A DNA stretch of 64,000 nucleotides from positions 333,503 to 397,502 of the forward strand of contig CAJURQ010000001.1 of the NCBI GenBank assembly GCA_910588955.1. Reading direction: 5' to 3'. Origin of the DNA: an uncultured Lachnospiraceae bacterium (lineage in GTDB: Bacteria; Bacillota; Clostridia; Lachnospirales; Lachnospiraceae). Within the stretch, counting starts at the first letter, position 1. Each line of letters begins with the position of its first letter. Both the position numbers and the translations under genes were made by a program. Below the pieces are notes generated by a model. It ran no database searches. It saw only the letters and a list, made by a program, of their open reading frames with translations, and was not told the origin of the DNA. Below are positions 55,362-62,517 of the stretch, piece by piece.

Positions 55362-57485
55362 TTACCGTCTCCTTCTTCTCAGCCAGATCACAAGCCCCGC
55401 CGTGAGAGCAACGAGAGGAACCACGATCACACAGAGAACTGCGGCAATGTACGCAGTCTGCGCCTTAAATACCAAATTCGGCATAGACAGGCTCTTGACC
55501 GGGATTGCCACGGAAGATTCGTGGTCCGCCAGCATACTGATCATACTGCTGAAAAGCTTCACGTTGTTGCCCGGCGCCATGTCGTCCGCAAGGCTGGTGA
55601 AAAAGCTCTCCCCGCCTACCACATACGCGTGGGAAATGCCGCCGTCCTCCGTGCTTTTCTCCACCTCCACACTGACGGTAAAAGGACCGTCCGGGTCGTT
55701 CTCTCCCTTACTGTAATCGGTGTTGTCCGTGATATCCGTCTTGGAGAACGCGCTGCCGCTTGTTGTAAGAAGAGGCGTGTAGTGAGTTTCATCCGATTCC
55801 TCATCATAGGAAAGCCCTTTGGAAAAAGGCGCGAATACCAGTCCGTCCGCCAGAGGCGCCGTCACCTCCGCCGACGCGATCTCCGGGAAAAGATAATACG
55901 GGTTCTGATAATAATAATTGCGATCCTGCTCCACGATCGTGCCGTCCACTTCCGTTATTCCATAAAAATCCAGAATGCTCTCAAAGTTGGTCATCTCCCC
56001 CTCCGTCATGGTCGAAACGATCAACGCGTTGCCGCCCTTTTTCAGATAGGCGATCACTTTTTCCGCATCCTCCTTCGAGTAATCGCTGGTGGGCGCATTC
56101 AGAATGACGCCCTGCGCGTCCTCAGGAATTTCATCCACCGAGTACAGCATCAGCTTTTCACATGCGGCGTTTTCCTTTGTTATCGTATTTTCAAACTTTT
56201 CCTCCAGTTCCAGCTCGCCGTGTCCGCCGATCGCGTAAAAGACCGGCATATCTTCCGTGGTGACGTAGGCGATCGCCGACACGGTCTGTCCTTCCCCGTC
56301 GTACCCTGTGGTCTGGTAACTGTACGTGGAATAGTCCATCTCATAGGCATAAATATCTCCGTAATCCACCACCGTGCTGCGCCGTTCCCCCTCCACGATC
56401 AGACTGCCCGTGGACGGCTGTACATCCGTGTAATTCTTATAAAAATTCGGATTCTTTGCCGGGCTGACATACTCTATTTTTATATGTCCCGACTGATCCG
56501 CCATCCGCTCCAGCGTCTTAGAAAAATCCGCGTCTCCCGCGCCTTCCTCCGCCAATACATAGATCGTGATATCCTCGGACAGCCCGGAAAGGAACGCCTT
56601 TGTCTCATCCGTCAGCGCATACAGCCGGTTCTCCGTCAAGTCAAAGGACGAATACTGCTCCGGCACATAATTCAGCCCGAGATTGACCGCTACGGTCAGC
56701 GCAATCATCAGCAAAATACCCGTTACGCTGTACGCTCCCACTTTCAGACCGCCACCCGCAATATTGTAGCGGCGTTTCTGGATAGTCTGCGCCGTGCAAA
56801 ACAGCGCAAGCGCAATGGCAGTCAGATAATAGACCACCGCCTCCAGCTCGAAATAGCCGGAGGAAAGGGTGTCAAAGCGGCTGACCATGTCAAAGCAGGA
56901 CAATACTTTCCCGATCGCCGTCGTCACCCCCGACGTGCCCGTGCTGGTGAGCAGATTCGATATACCCGGCATGATGTAGCCGAGAAACAGTACGCCAAAG
57001 GAAAGCACCGCCGCAATCACCACGCTCTCCGTCAGGGACGAAAGAAACAGCCCCACCGCCAGCGCAAGACAGCCGTACAGGAAAAAGCCAAGCACCGAGG
57101 CGTAGGAAACGCCCATCTGAAACTCCCCGCCCTGCATGAGAAAGAGCGGCAGAATCCCCATAAACGCCGTCGGCACAAAGAGCACCGTCACAAGCGCCAA
57201 ATATTTCCCGAGCACAATTTTTCCCACCGAGACAGGCGCCGTCAAAATCAACTGATCCGTCTTGTTTTTCCGCTCCTCGGAGAGCGCCCTCATGGTGAGA
57301 ATGGGTATCGTCACAATAAACGTAAACACAATGCTCTGCAGCACATAGGCTATGGTCGGATAGCCCATCAACATATTGTAGACAATAAAATACAGCCCCA
57401 TCACAAAAAGATTCACCGCCACAAAAAGCCAGCCTGTGAAAGAGTAGAAGTAAGATTGCAGTTCTCTCTTATAAATTGCTCTCAT
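55362..57485 (-). CDS. Fused ABC permease plus GldG-like protein
   Basis: 707 residues. Residues 1-240 are a six-helix ABC-2 permease (GldF-like), starting MRAIYKRELQSYFYS; after a further helix (VGAYSVTGILLMIALTVAVNL) comes the large outer domain (about 270-660, GldG/ABC_transp_aux type, with DLTENRLYALTDETKAFL), and a last helix with RRRRR at the end. In Bacteroidetes these are two genes (gldF, gldG); here one polypeptide. The substrate is unknown. It overlaps the ATPase gene by 17 bases. Confidence 0.85.
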   Translation of the reverse strand: MRAIYKRELQSYFYSFTGWLFVAVNLFVMGLYFIVYNMLMGYPTIAYVLQSIVFTFIVTIPILTMRALSEERKNKTDQLILTAPVSVGKIVLGKYLALVTVLFVPTAFMGILPLFLMQGGEFQMGVSYASVLGFFLYGCLALAVGLFLSSLTESVVIAAVLSFGVLFLGYIMPGISNLLTSTGTSGVTTAIGKVLSCFDMVSRFDTLSSGYFELEAVVYYLTAIALALFCTAQTIQKRRYNIAGGGLKVGAYSVTGILLMIALTVAVNLGLNYVPEQYSSFDLTENRLYALTDETKAFLSGLSEDITIYVLAEEGAGDADFSKTLERMADQSGHIKIEYVSPAKNPNFYKNYTDVQPSTGSLIVEGERRSTVVDYGDIYAYEMDYSTYSYQTTGYDGEGQTVSAIAYVTTEDMPVFYAIGGHGELELEEKFENTITKENAACEKLMLYSVDEIPEDAQGVILNAPTSDYSKEDAEKVIAYLKKGGNALIVSTMTEGEMTNFESILDFYGITEVDGTIVEQDRNYYYQNPYYLFPEIASAEVTAPLADGLVFAPFSKGLSYDEESDETHYTPLLTTSGSAFSKTDITDNTDYSKGENDPDGPFTVSVEVEKSTEDGGISHAYVVGGESFFTSLADDMAPGNNVKLFSSMISMLADHESSVAIPVKSLSMPNLVFKAQTAYIAAVLCVIVVPLVALTAGLVIWLRRRRR

Positions 57486-58461
57486 CTGTCTCCTCCTCTC
57501 CCGCCGTTTCTTCCGTTTCCGATAACTCTTCCGCTTCCGTCAGCTCTAAGAAGATATCTTCCAGAGATTTCTCAGAACGGTTCATGGAAAGAATCGCCAT
57601 ACCCGCTCCCGCCAGTGCAACAGACAGTGTCTTTCGGATATCCACATCATCCTTCGTCTCCATATGAATCAGAATGCTGCCCTCCTCGCTTCCATCCGCA
57701 AACGTAAACCGCTCAATTTCCTCTATCTGCTCCAGCACCGCCTTCGCTTGCTCCTGTTCTCCGATCACCGTCACCACAAGCTCCGCCGTGCCCTGCATCA
57801 TCTTCTGCAGTTCCTCCGGCGAACCGCTTGCCGCCAGTTTCCCTTTTGAAATAATGAGAATGTGGTCGCACACCGCACTGATTTCAGAAAGAATATGGGA
57901 ACTTAAAATTACCGTATGATCTCCGGCAAGTCCCTTGATCAGATCGCGCATCTCTATGATCTGTTTCGGGTCAAGCCCCACCATAGGCTCATCCAAAATC
58001 AAAACTTTCGGATTCCCCACAAGCGCCTGCGCAAGACCTACCCTCTGCTTATAGCCTTTGGAAAGATTTTTGATCAGCCTACAGCTCATCTCCGTGAGAG
58101 AAAGCCGCTCCTCCAGATCAGTTACCCGCCGTTTCCGCTCCGCCTTCGGCACTTTTTTCAGTTCCGCCGCAAAGAGCAGAAACTCCCGCACCGTCATATC
58201 CGGGTAAAGAGGCGGCATTTCCGGCAGATATCCGATACACGCCTTCGCCGCAATCGGCTCCTTCAAGATATCGTGTCCGTCTATGACAACCGTTCCGCCG
58301 TCAGCCGCAATATATCCTGTCATCACATTCATCGTCGTTGTCTTTCCCGCGCCGTTCGGTCCGAGGAACCCATAGATTTTCCCCTCTTCCACCGTAAACG
58401 ACATGCCGTCTACTGCCGCATGACCGCCGTACCGCTTGACCAAATTTTCTACCTGTATCAA
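57469..58461 (-). CDS. ABC transporter ATP-binding protein (GldA-like)
   Basis: About 330 residues. Walker A GPNGAGKTT, signature NLSKGYKQR, Walker B VLILDEPMVGLDP, H-switch SSHIL. A C-terminal extension (from ELVVTVIG) has a beta-alpha fold and an acidic tail. The start is set at TTG (58461; reads MIQVENLVKRYGG) after GGAGGAG; the longer ORF starting MPKVRHFPN comes from a palindromic intergenic repeat and is not used. Coupled to the fused permease. Confidence 0.9.
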   Translation of the reverse strand: MIQVENLVKRYGGHAAVDGMSFTVEEGKIYGFLGPNGAGKTTTMNVMTGYIAADGGTVVIDGHDILKEPIAAKACIGYLPEMPPLYPDMTVREFLLFAAELKKVPKAERKRRVTDLEERLSLTEMSCRLIKNLSKGYKQRVGLAQALVGNPKVLILDEPMVGLDPKQIIEMRDLIKGLAGDHTVILSSHILSEISAVCDHILIISKGKLAASGSPEELQKMMQGTAELVVTVIGEQEQAKAVLEQIEEIERFTFADGSEEGSILIHMETKDDVDIRKTLSVALAGAGMAILSMNRSEKSLEDIFLELTEAEELSETEETAGEEETDESNL

Positions 58462-58507
58462 AACATACTCCTCCTTTTTTATTGTAAAACTGTATGTTCC
58501 TCCGTTT

Positions 58508-58535
58508 GGAAAATGCCGCACTTTAGGCATTCTCC
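58508..58535. repeat. Palindromic repeat, copy 2 (upstream of the GldA-like gene)
   Basis: Arms GGAAAATGCC/GGCATTCTCC (one mismatch) around GCACTTTA. Very close to the 53605-53630 palindrome (shared pattern AATGCC-CA-TTTAG-CATTCTC). Confidence 0.6.
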
Positions 58536-58537
58536 TA

Positions 58538-58601
58538 TGTGAGACTTAGTGCTTCTTAACGAAGCAGCCTCTGCTGCTGAGTTTTAGAAGCACTTCTCAC
58601 A
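58538..58601. repeat. Long hairpin upstream of the cotJ operon
   Basis: Arms TGTGAGActtAGTGCTTCT and AGAAGCACTTCTCACA pair except for a three-base bulge; the loop forms a further GCAGC/GCTGC stem. No U-tract. It lies between the divergent GldA-like gene and cotJA. Confidence 0.6.
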
Positions 58602-58643
58602 TTAATATACTGGCAAAATGTGTCTCTATTCGTATCAAATTGT

Positions 58644-58672
58644 GAATATTCTGTGTCCTACTCACATAACAC
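58644..58672 (+). promoter_or_regulatory. Possible sigma-E promoter of the cotJ operon
   Basis: GAATATT (58644-58650) fits the sigma-E -35 pattern exactly; CATAACAC (58665-58672) after 14 bases fits the -10 partly. cotJ is mother-cell (sigma-E) controlled in B. subtilis. An alternative -10 is CATACTAT at 58689. Confidence 0.35.
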
Positions 58673-58759
58673 ACTCAGATGATTATAGCATACTATAATC
58701 TTAAAAACACATGAATTTTGTGTACCGGTTTTTCCGGCGCACCAAAAGAAAGGACGTAT

Positions 58760-58933
58760 ATGAAGGACTATCTCTACAGGGAACCCTGCGACGATTTTCC
58801 CGTTGCAATGGCTTATGTCCCCTGGCAGCACTTTAAGGGAATCTGCGAAAATCTGGAAAAGGGATTCTGCAACGGCACCGTCTTCCCTGAACTTGACAAA
58901 CCATTTACCGGAAGGAGATGCTGTAACAGATGA
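58760..58933 (+). CDS. cotJA: Spore coat-associated protein CotJA
   Basis: 57 residues (MKDYLYREPCDDFPVAMAYV...), short and soluble, with the CotJA core AMAYVPWQHF and FPELDKPFTG. AGAAAGGACGTAT precedes the ATG. First gene of cotJABC, whose products form a coat layer and carry a Mn catalase (CotJC). It overlaps cotJB by four bases. Confidence 0.88.
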   Translation: MKDYLYREPCDDFPVAMAYVPWQHFKGICENLEKGFCNGTVFPELDKPFTGRRCCNR

Positions 58934-59205
58934 ACACACAATTTGCAAGCGAGCAGGAAAAACTGCTCCATGATATCGGAATCTTAAGCTTCGTTGTCGT
59001 CGAACTGTCCCTCTATCTGGACACTCACCCCACTGATCAGGATGCATTAAAATATTTCAATCACTACAACCGTCTGGCAAATCAGGCAAAGCAAGAATAT
59101 TCCGCTAAATATACTCCTCTCACAATTTCCTGCGCAGATGTTTCGGCGTGTGACGACTGGAAATGGGCGCTGGCGCCTATGCCATGGGAAGGAGGTTGTA
59201 ATTAA
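58930..59205 (+). CDS. cotJB: Spore coat protein CotJB
   Basis: 91 residues; helical, with the CotJB-type N-terminus (LLHDIGILSFVVVELSLYLDTHP) and the C-terminal WPxxPMPWEGGC-like ending (ALAPMPWEGGCN). It overlaps cotJA by four bases and touches cotJC by one base. Confidence 0.9.
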   Translation: MNTQFASEQEKLLHDIGILSFVVVELSLYLDTHPTDQDALKYFNHYNRLANQAKQEYSAKYTPLTISCADVSACDDWKWALAPMPWEGGCN

Positions 59206-59444
59206 TGTGGAATTATGAAAGAAGATTAGAGTTCCCCGTAAACATCAAAGAGGCAAACGCGGACATCGCGCAGGCAATTATCAGCCAGTACGGCGGTCCC
59301 GACGGAGAGATGGGCGCTTCCATGAGATATTTGTCCCAGCGGTACGCCTGCCCGTACAGGGAGGTCTCCGCAATTCTCACCGATATCGGTGTATCGGTAT
59401 CGGTATTGCGCATCATAGGTTTTAAGTGTACTCTGGAAATATAG
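59205..59444 (+). pseudogene. cotJC: cotJC, truncated by mobile-element insertion
   Basis: 79 codons. Residues 1-62 are CotJC (spore Mn catalase; about 190 residues when whole), up to SAILTDIG. Then the family sequence, which continues with TEELAHLE, breaks off and 17 unrelated residues follow to a stop. The metal-binding Glu and His that come next are absent, so this piece has no activity. The recombinase gene begins 12 bases on, in the opposite orientation. If the element excises, an intact cotJC could be restored. Confidence 0.85.
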
Positions 59445-59456
59445 GCTTCCGGAGTT

Positions 59457-61094
59457 TTACGATTTTTGAACAATTTCCATAGAGAATATATCCGTGTGGT
59501 AATCGTCATTCTTACCACTGGAACTAACGCTTAATCTCATGCCGAACGGCACACATTTTAGCCATACCTCAATGGTCTTATCATGATAGATCACCATTTT
59601 ATCGAGAATCTCCCGATACAGGCTTTCATTGCTCTCATCAAAGGTCATGATTTCGTCCAATGCGCTCAGATAGCTTTCGTATTCACGCAGTTCCGCTGCA
59701 TTTTCCTTATCCTGCTTTCCCGCCGTATGTAATGATTCTGAAAGTTCTGTAAGCTGTTCCTCGTACCATTTGGTCTGCCCTTGTAAATCAGCTTTGGTTA
59801 TCAGGCCATCCAGCATCAGGTCGATCGCCTTCCTTTTCTTGGCAACAAGCGCATCCATTTTCTCCTGAATCCGTTTCGTGTCCGGCTTTTTCTCTGTTAC
59901 ACCCTTAATCTCTTTGATTTCCTGCATAATTTCCCGTTTCAGTTCCTTTTGGTTTGCCTGAAGCTTGCAAATACAGTAGTGCATACAAGTAAGCAATGCC
60001 TTTTCATTAATTGAGCCGTTATCGCAGCCGATTTCCTCCCCAAAAGAAGAAACCTTCCTTGCTCCATGATTGGCGGCGGCATAACATCTCCATGCTTTGT
60101 AGATGGTGCCGTTTTTCAGCTTTTTCGTTCTGCTGACATAACGCTGGCCGCACAAACCGCAGTAAAGTTTTCCACTGCACCAGTAGCGATTGCTGTGCTT
60201 TGACCTTGCATCTTCGGACGGAGAACGCCTTAATAGTTCTGCCTGCGTTCGATTCCATAACTCTCTGTCAATAATCGGTTCATGGTGGTCTTTCAGATAA
60301 ACCATTTCCTCATTACCTCGATTGTACTTTTTTGCGTGTGTCAGATAATTGGGTGTATAAGTCTTTTTCTGACACAGATCGCCGACATATTTTTCGTTTC
60401 TAAGAACTCTTAGGATAATTGTGTTTGACCACAGTTTCACCCGCATAGGACGCATTCCTTCCTCCAGCAGCTCTCTTGCGATTACATAAGTGCCTTTCCC
60501 CTCATTCGTAAATTTATGAAAAATAGCACGAACAATGGGAACTTCTTCTTCGTTGACAGACAATGTGCCGTTTTGGACGGTATAGCCCAACATATCACGC
60601 CCAAAGACTACGCCTTGTTCCATGCGGCGTTTTTGTCCCCATTTCACACGTTCAGAGGTTTTGCGGCTCTCCTCCTGCGCAATGCTTGCCATAATGGTCA
60701 GCCGCAATTCTCCGTCCGCATCTCTGGTATCTATGTTGTCAATGGTGAACACGACACCGATTCCCTTGTCCTTGAGTTTTCTGGTGTATGAAAGCGTATC
60801 AACCGTATTTCTTGCAAAACGGCAAACCTCTTTCGTCAAGATCAGATCTATGCCGCCCTGCATGGCTTCTTCAATCATGGCATTGAATCCGGCGCGCTTT
60901 TTTGTTTGCGTTCCGCTGATGCCCTCGTCATAATATACATCATTTAACACCCAATCTTCATGCCGGTTAATATAATCCGCAAAATAGCGGCGTTGGCTGA
61001 TCAAAGAATTGGTCTGATCGTCCTTGTCAGTGGAAACTCTGCAATATGCAGCAACCCTAAGTTTATTATAACGATGCGAAGCTTCATTTCTCAT
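59457..61094 (-). CDS. Large serine recombinase
   Basis: 545 residues from MRNEASHRYN. Resolvase catalytic domain with nucleophile Ser21 in YCRVSTDKDDQ, the arginines in EVCRFARNTVD and the helix MASIAQEESRKTSERVKWG, then the recombinase domain (LGYTVQNG, LWSNTIILRVLRNEKYVGD), a zinc ribbon (YCGLCGQRY) and a coiled coil. It catalyses integration and excision. It points at the cotJC junction, the usual place for an integrase next to attL. GGAGGAGGACACC precedes the start. Confidence 0.95.
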   Translation of the reverse strand: MRNEASHRYNKLRVAAYCRVSTDKDDQTNSLISQRRYFADYINRHEDWVLNDVYYDEGISGTQTKKRAGFNAMIEEAMQGGIDLILTKEVCRFARNTVDTLSYTRKLKDKGIGVVFTIDNIDTRDADGELRLTIMASIAQEESRKTSERVKWGQKRRMEQGVVFGRDMLGYTVQNGTLSVNEEEVPIVRAIFHKFTNEGKGTYVIARELLEEGMRPMRVKLWSNTIILRVLRNEKYVGDLCQKKTYTPNYLTHAKKYNRGNEEMVYLKDHHEPIIDRELWNRTQAELLRRSPSEDARSKHSNRYWCSGKLYCGLCGQRYVSRTKKLKNGTIYKAWRCYAAANHGARKVSSFGEEIGCDNGSINEKALLTCMHYCICKLQANQKELKREIMQEIKEIKGVTEKKPDTKRIQEKMDALVAKKRKAIDLMLDGLITKADLQGQTKWYEEQLTELSESLHTAGKQDKENAAELREYESYLSALDEIMTFDESNESLYREILDKMVIYHDKTIEVWLKCVPFGMRLSVSSSGKNDDYHTDIFSMEIVQKS

Positions 61095-61171
61095 GGTGTC
61101 CTCCTCCTTCTTCTTAGGACACATCACCACTTACAGTATAATCCGGCAAGCTATGATGCGCAAGTAAAGTC

Positions 61172-61306
61172 CTACATATTTCTTCCTAGCAATTCATTTA
61201 GTTGCGCATCTGTAAGAAAATCCCTGTCATGCAGTTCCTGATAAATCCCCCGCTTTAAAGCCTTCTTAATCTCCAGTTTCTGTGTATTTGTAAACTGTAA
61301 ATTCAT
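61172..61306 (-). CDS. Small element protein upstream of the recombinase
   Basis: 44 residues (MNLQFTNTQKLEIKKALKRG, then YQELHDRDFLTDAQLNELL). Charged N-terminal helix and a C-terminal helix resembling a SHOCT-type short motif. GGAGGATAAGGGG precedes the ATG. It lies 77 bases before the recombinase start and is transcribed with it. A recombination directionality factor or partner is possible, but unproven. Confidence 0.65.
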   Translation of the reverse strand: MNLQFTNTQKLEIKKALKRGIYQELHDRDFLTDAQLNELLGRNM

Positions 61307-61485
61307 CCCCTTATCCTCCCTGTTCCCGATGTATTCCGATACAGTTTCCAACCAAACATACCTCTTATAAATCCCGATTATTAGAATGTATGAATGATTT
61401 TTTGAAATAATCCGACAGACCATGCTCTGACATAAACTTTTCTGCTCGTTCCTTAAATATCCGTAACTCCCGCAGCTCTGACTCC

Positions 61486-61869
61486 ATCATTGCCGTTGAT
61501 TTCAGAGTTGATACGCTAAAAGACTACGCCAAAGAAATACCAGCGGCACGAAAAGAAGCAATCCATGATATTAACTGCATGAATGCCGAGAAGATCACCT
61601 CTGACGAAGCATCCATGATGAAACTTCGTGACATAATGATACGTATTCTAAAAGATATGAAAGAAGCCTATGACGGCAAGCCTGCGGATATAGACACTTC
61701 TCAGCTTACTGAAATGATGTATGCCATGTATGAACAGGCAGAAGCGATTCGGCAGGAACATCCCGTTACTGCGGAAGATATGTCAGATATTGTAGTGAAT
61801 TATGTCTCGCAGACAGGACTTGATGAAAAGGCGCTTTGTTTGCAGATATTCAAAGACACAGAGCGATGA
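61486..61869 (+). pseudogene. Remnant of an unknown element gene
   Basis: An open frame without an upstream start runs from a stop at 61408-61410 to 61869. From about 61486 it reads protein-like (IIAVDFRVDTLKDYAKEI, then MMKLRDIMIRILKDMKEAYDG). An ATG at 61579 could give a 96-residue product, but no SD is visible. Best seen as a 5'-truncated gene. Family not recognised. Apart from this remnant, the stretch from 61424 to 61907 holds nothing I can name. Confidence 0.5.
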
Positions 61870-61906
61870 TTGAAATGGAAGAAATATTCATCTTGGAAAA
61901 TTTCTA

Positions 61907-61935
61907 TTGCAAACTCAAGCAACAAGCATTATAAT
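61907..61935 (+). promoter_or_regulatory. Promoter of the antisense RNA
   Basis: TTGCAA (61907-61912), exactly 17 bases, and perfect TATAAT (61930-61935). Drives plus-strand transcription from about 61942 toward the toxin gene end. Confidence 0.8.
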
Positions 61936-61941
61936 TATTAA

Positions 61942-62037
61942 TATGAAAAGCGCTCCGTAAAGCAAACGGTTCGCCACAGTTTAAGTTGTTAAACAAAAAA
62001 GCAACCTAATCCTTTGGTCGAGGGCGGTTGCTTTTTT
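61942..62037 (+). ncRNA. Predicted antisense antitoxin RNA of the type I module
   Basis: From the promoter at 61907-61935 to the terminator ending at 62037 there is no ORF of note; the predicted RNA is about 96 bases. Its 3' end is complementary to the 3' end of the toxin mRNA. Its terminator loop shows UCCUUUGGU, which is complementary to ACCAAAGGA covering the leader SD in the toxin mRNA (62185-62193). This fits a type I antitoxin; no expression data. Confidence 0.65.
61995..62037. terminator. Shared bidirectional terminator of the toxin mRNA and antisense RNA
   Basis: Twelve-base arms AAAAAAGCAACC (61995-62006) and GGTTGCTTTTTT (62026-62037) give a U-tract on both strands. The toxin stop codon and its last codons (RPRPKD) lie within the loop and stem. 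Confidence 0.9.
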
Positions 62038-62143
62038 GATTTCCTCTATTCTTGCGGTTTTGCCATATGCTAATACCAGTAGTCAAAATACTAACGAGTG
62101 TTACAGCAATGCCGGCAATCCCTACAAGCACATCGAATCTCAT
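62006..62143 (-). CDS. Small membrane toxin of a type I toxin-antitoxin module
   Basis: 45 residues: a short start MRFDVLVG, one hydrophobic helix (about 5-27) and a strongly basic tail (QNRKNRGNQKSNRPRPKD). This is the build of Fst/TxpA/BsrG-like toxins, and the gene context fits: own promoter, leader ORF ending five bases before the ATG, terminator at the stop and a convergent antisense RNA. The start is taken at 62143, as the longer frame upstream has no SD. Too short for firm family assignment. Confidence 0.7.
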   Translation of the reverse strand: MRFDVLVGIAGIAVTLVSILTTGISIWQNRKNRGNQKSNRPRPKD

Positions 62144-62148
62144 ATGTA

Positions 62149-62175
62149 CTAAGTACCCTTTCGTAGATTTTCCAT
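62149..62175 (-). CDS. Leader peptide upstream of the toxin
   Basis: Eight codons (MENLRKGT, stop TAG) with a perfect SD, AAAGGAGG, seven bases before the ATG. The toxin itself has no strong SD and starts five bases after this stop, so its translation likely depends on the leader, as mok-hok type coupling. The SD is the target of the antisense RNA loop. Confidence 0.55.
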   Translation of the reverse strand: MENLRKGT

Positions 62176-62260
62176 TGACATACCTCCTTTGGTTCTGGAA
62201 GTTCTCAGATGAATCATCTGGCAAAAGGCGAACCGCTTACCCGTTTTGGAGCGCATAATT

Positions 62261-62289
62261 ATTATATTATATAGTTAATCTATTGGCAA
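62261..62289 (-). promoter_or_regulatory. Promoter of the toxin mRNA
   Basis: Minus-strand TTGCCA (62284-62289), 17 bases, TATAAT (62261-62266). Start about 62254, giving an mRNA near 255 bases. Confidence 0.8.
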
Positions 62290-62454
62290 GGCATTTACGC
62301 ATAATTCTTTTATATTTGCGTCTATATCTCATTCATAGCTTTACTTGAAATGACAATAATATCTGTTAATACAGAGCCTGTTGCGCAAAACACAAAAAGC
62401 CATGCGATCTATGCAACATTGTCAAGTGATGAATTTGATTTTGCGCACAAAAAA

Positions 62455-62480
62455 AGCAGGGACTCTCTCGAATCTCTGCT
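62455..62480 (-). terminator. Terminator of the cyclase-like gene
   Basis: Minus-strand stem AGCAGAGA/TCCCTGCT followed by TTTTTTTG, 38 bases after the stop at 62518. An inverted repeat TGCGCAAAA/TTTTGCGCA lies beyond it, between 62380 and 62450. Confidence 0.8.
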
Positions 62481-62517
62481 CTTTTAGCTGTTGTACTCCA
62501 AAACATTGATGATTACT

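Larger units (their letters stand above)
61950..62254. repeat. Inverted repeats flanking the toxin-antitoxin module
   Basis: GCGCTCC...CGGTTCGCC at 61950-61975 is repeated in inverse orientation at 62227-62254 (GGCGAACCG...GGAGCGC). Each copy lies just downstream of one of two convergent promoters, so both RNAs start with similar sequence. Confidence 0.75.

Noticed and set aside
55521..57707. A 728-codon open frame on the plus strand opposite the gldFG-like gene
   Set aside because: It is antisense to a well-supported protein, its product is an Arg/His-rich low-quality sequence with no domain, and no ribosome site fits.
58462..58530. N-terminal extension MPKVRHFPN of the GldA-like ATPase
   Set aside because: It is encoded by an intergenic palindromic repeat, while a TTG with a strong SD gives the normal family start.
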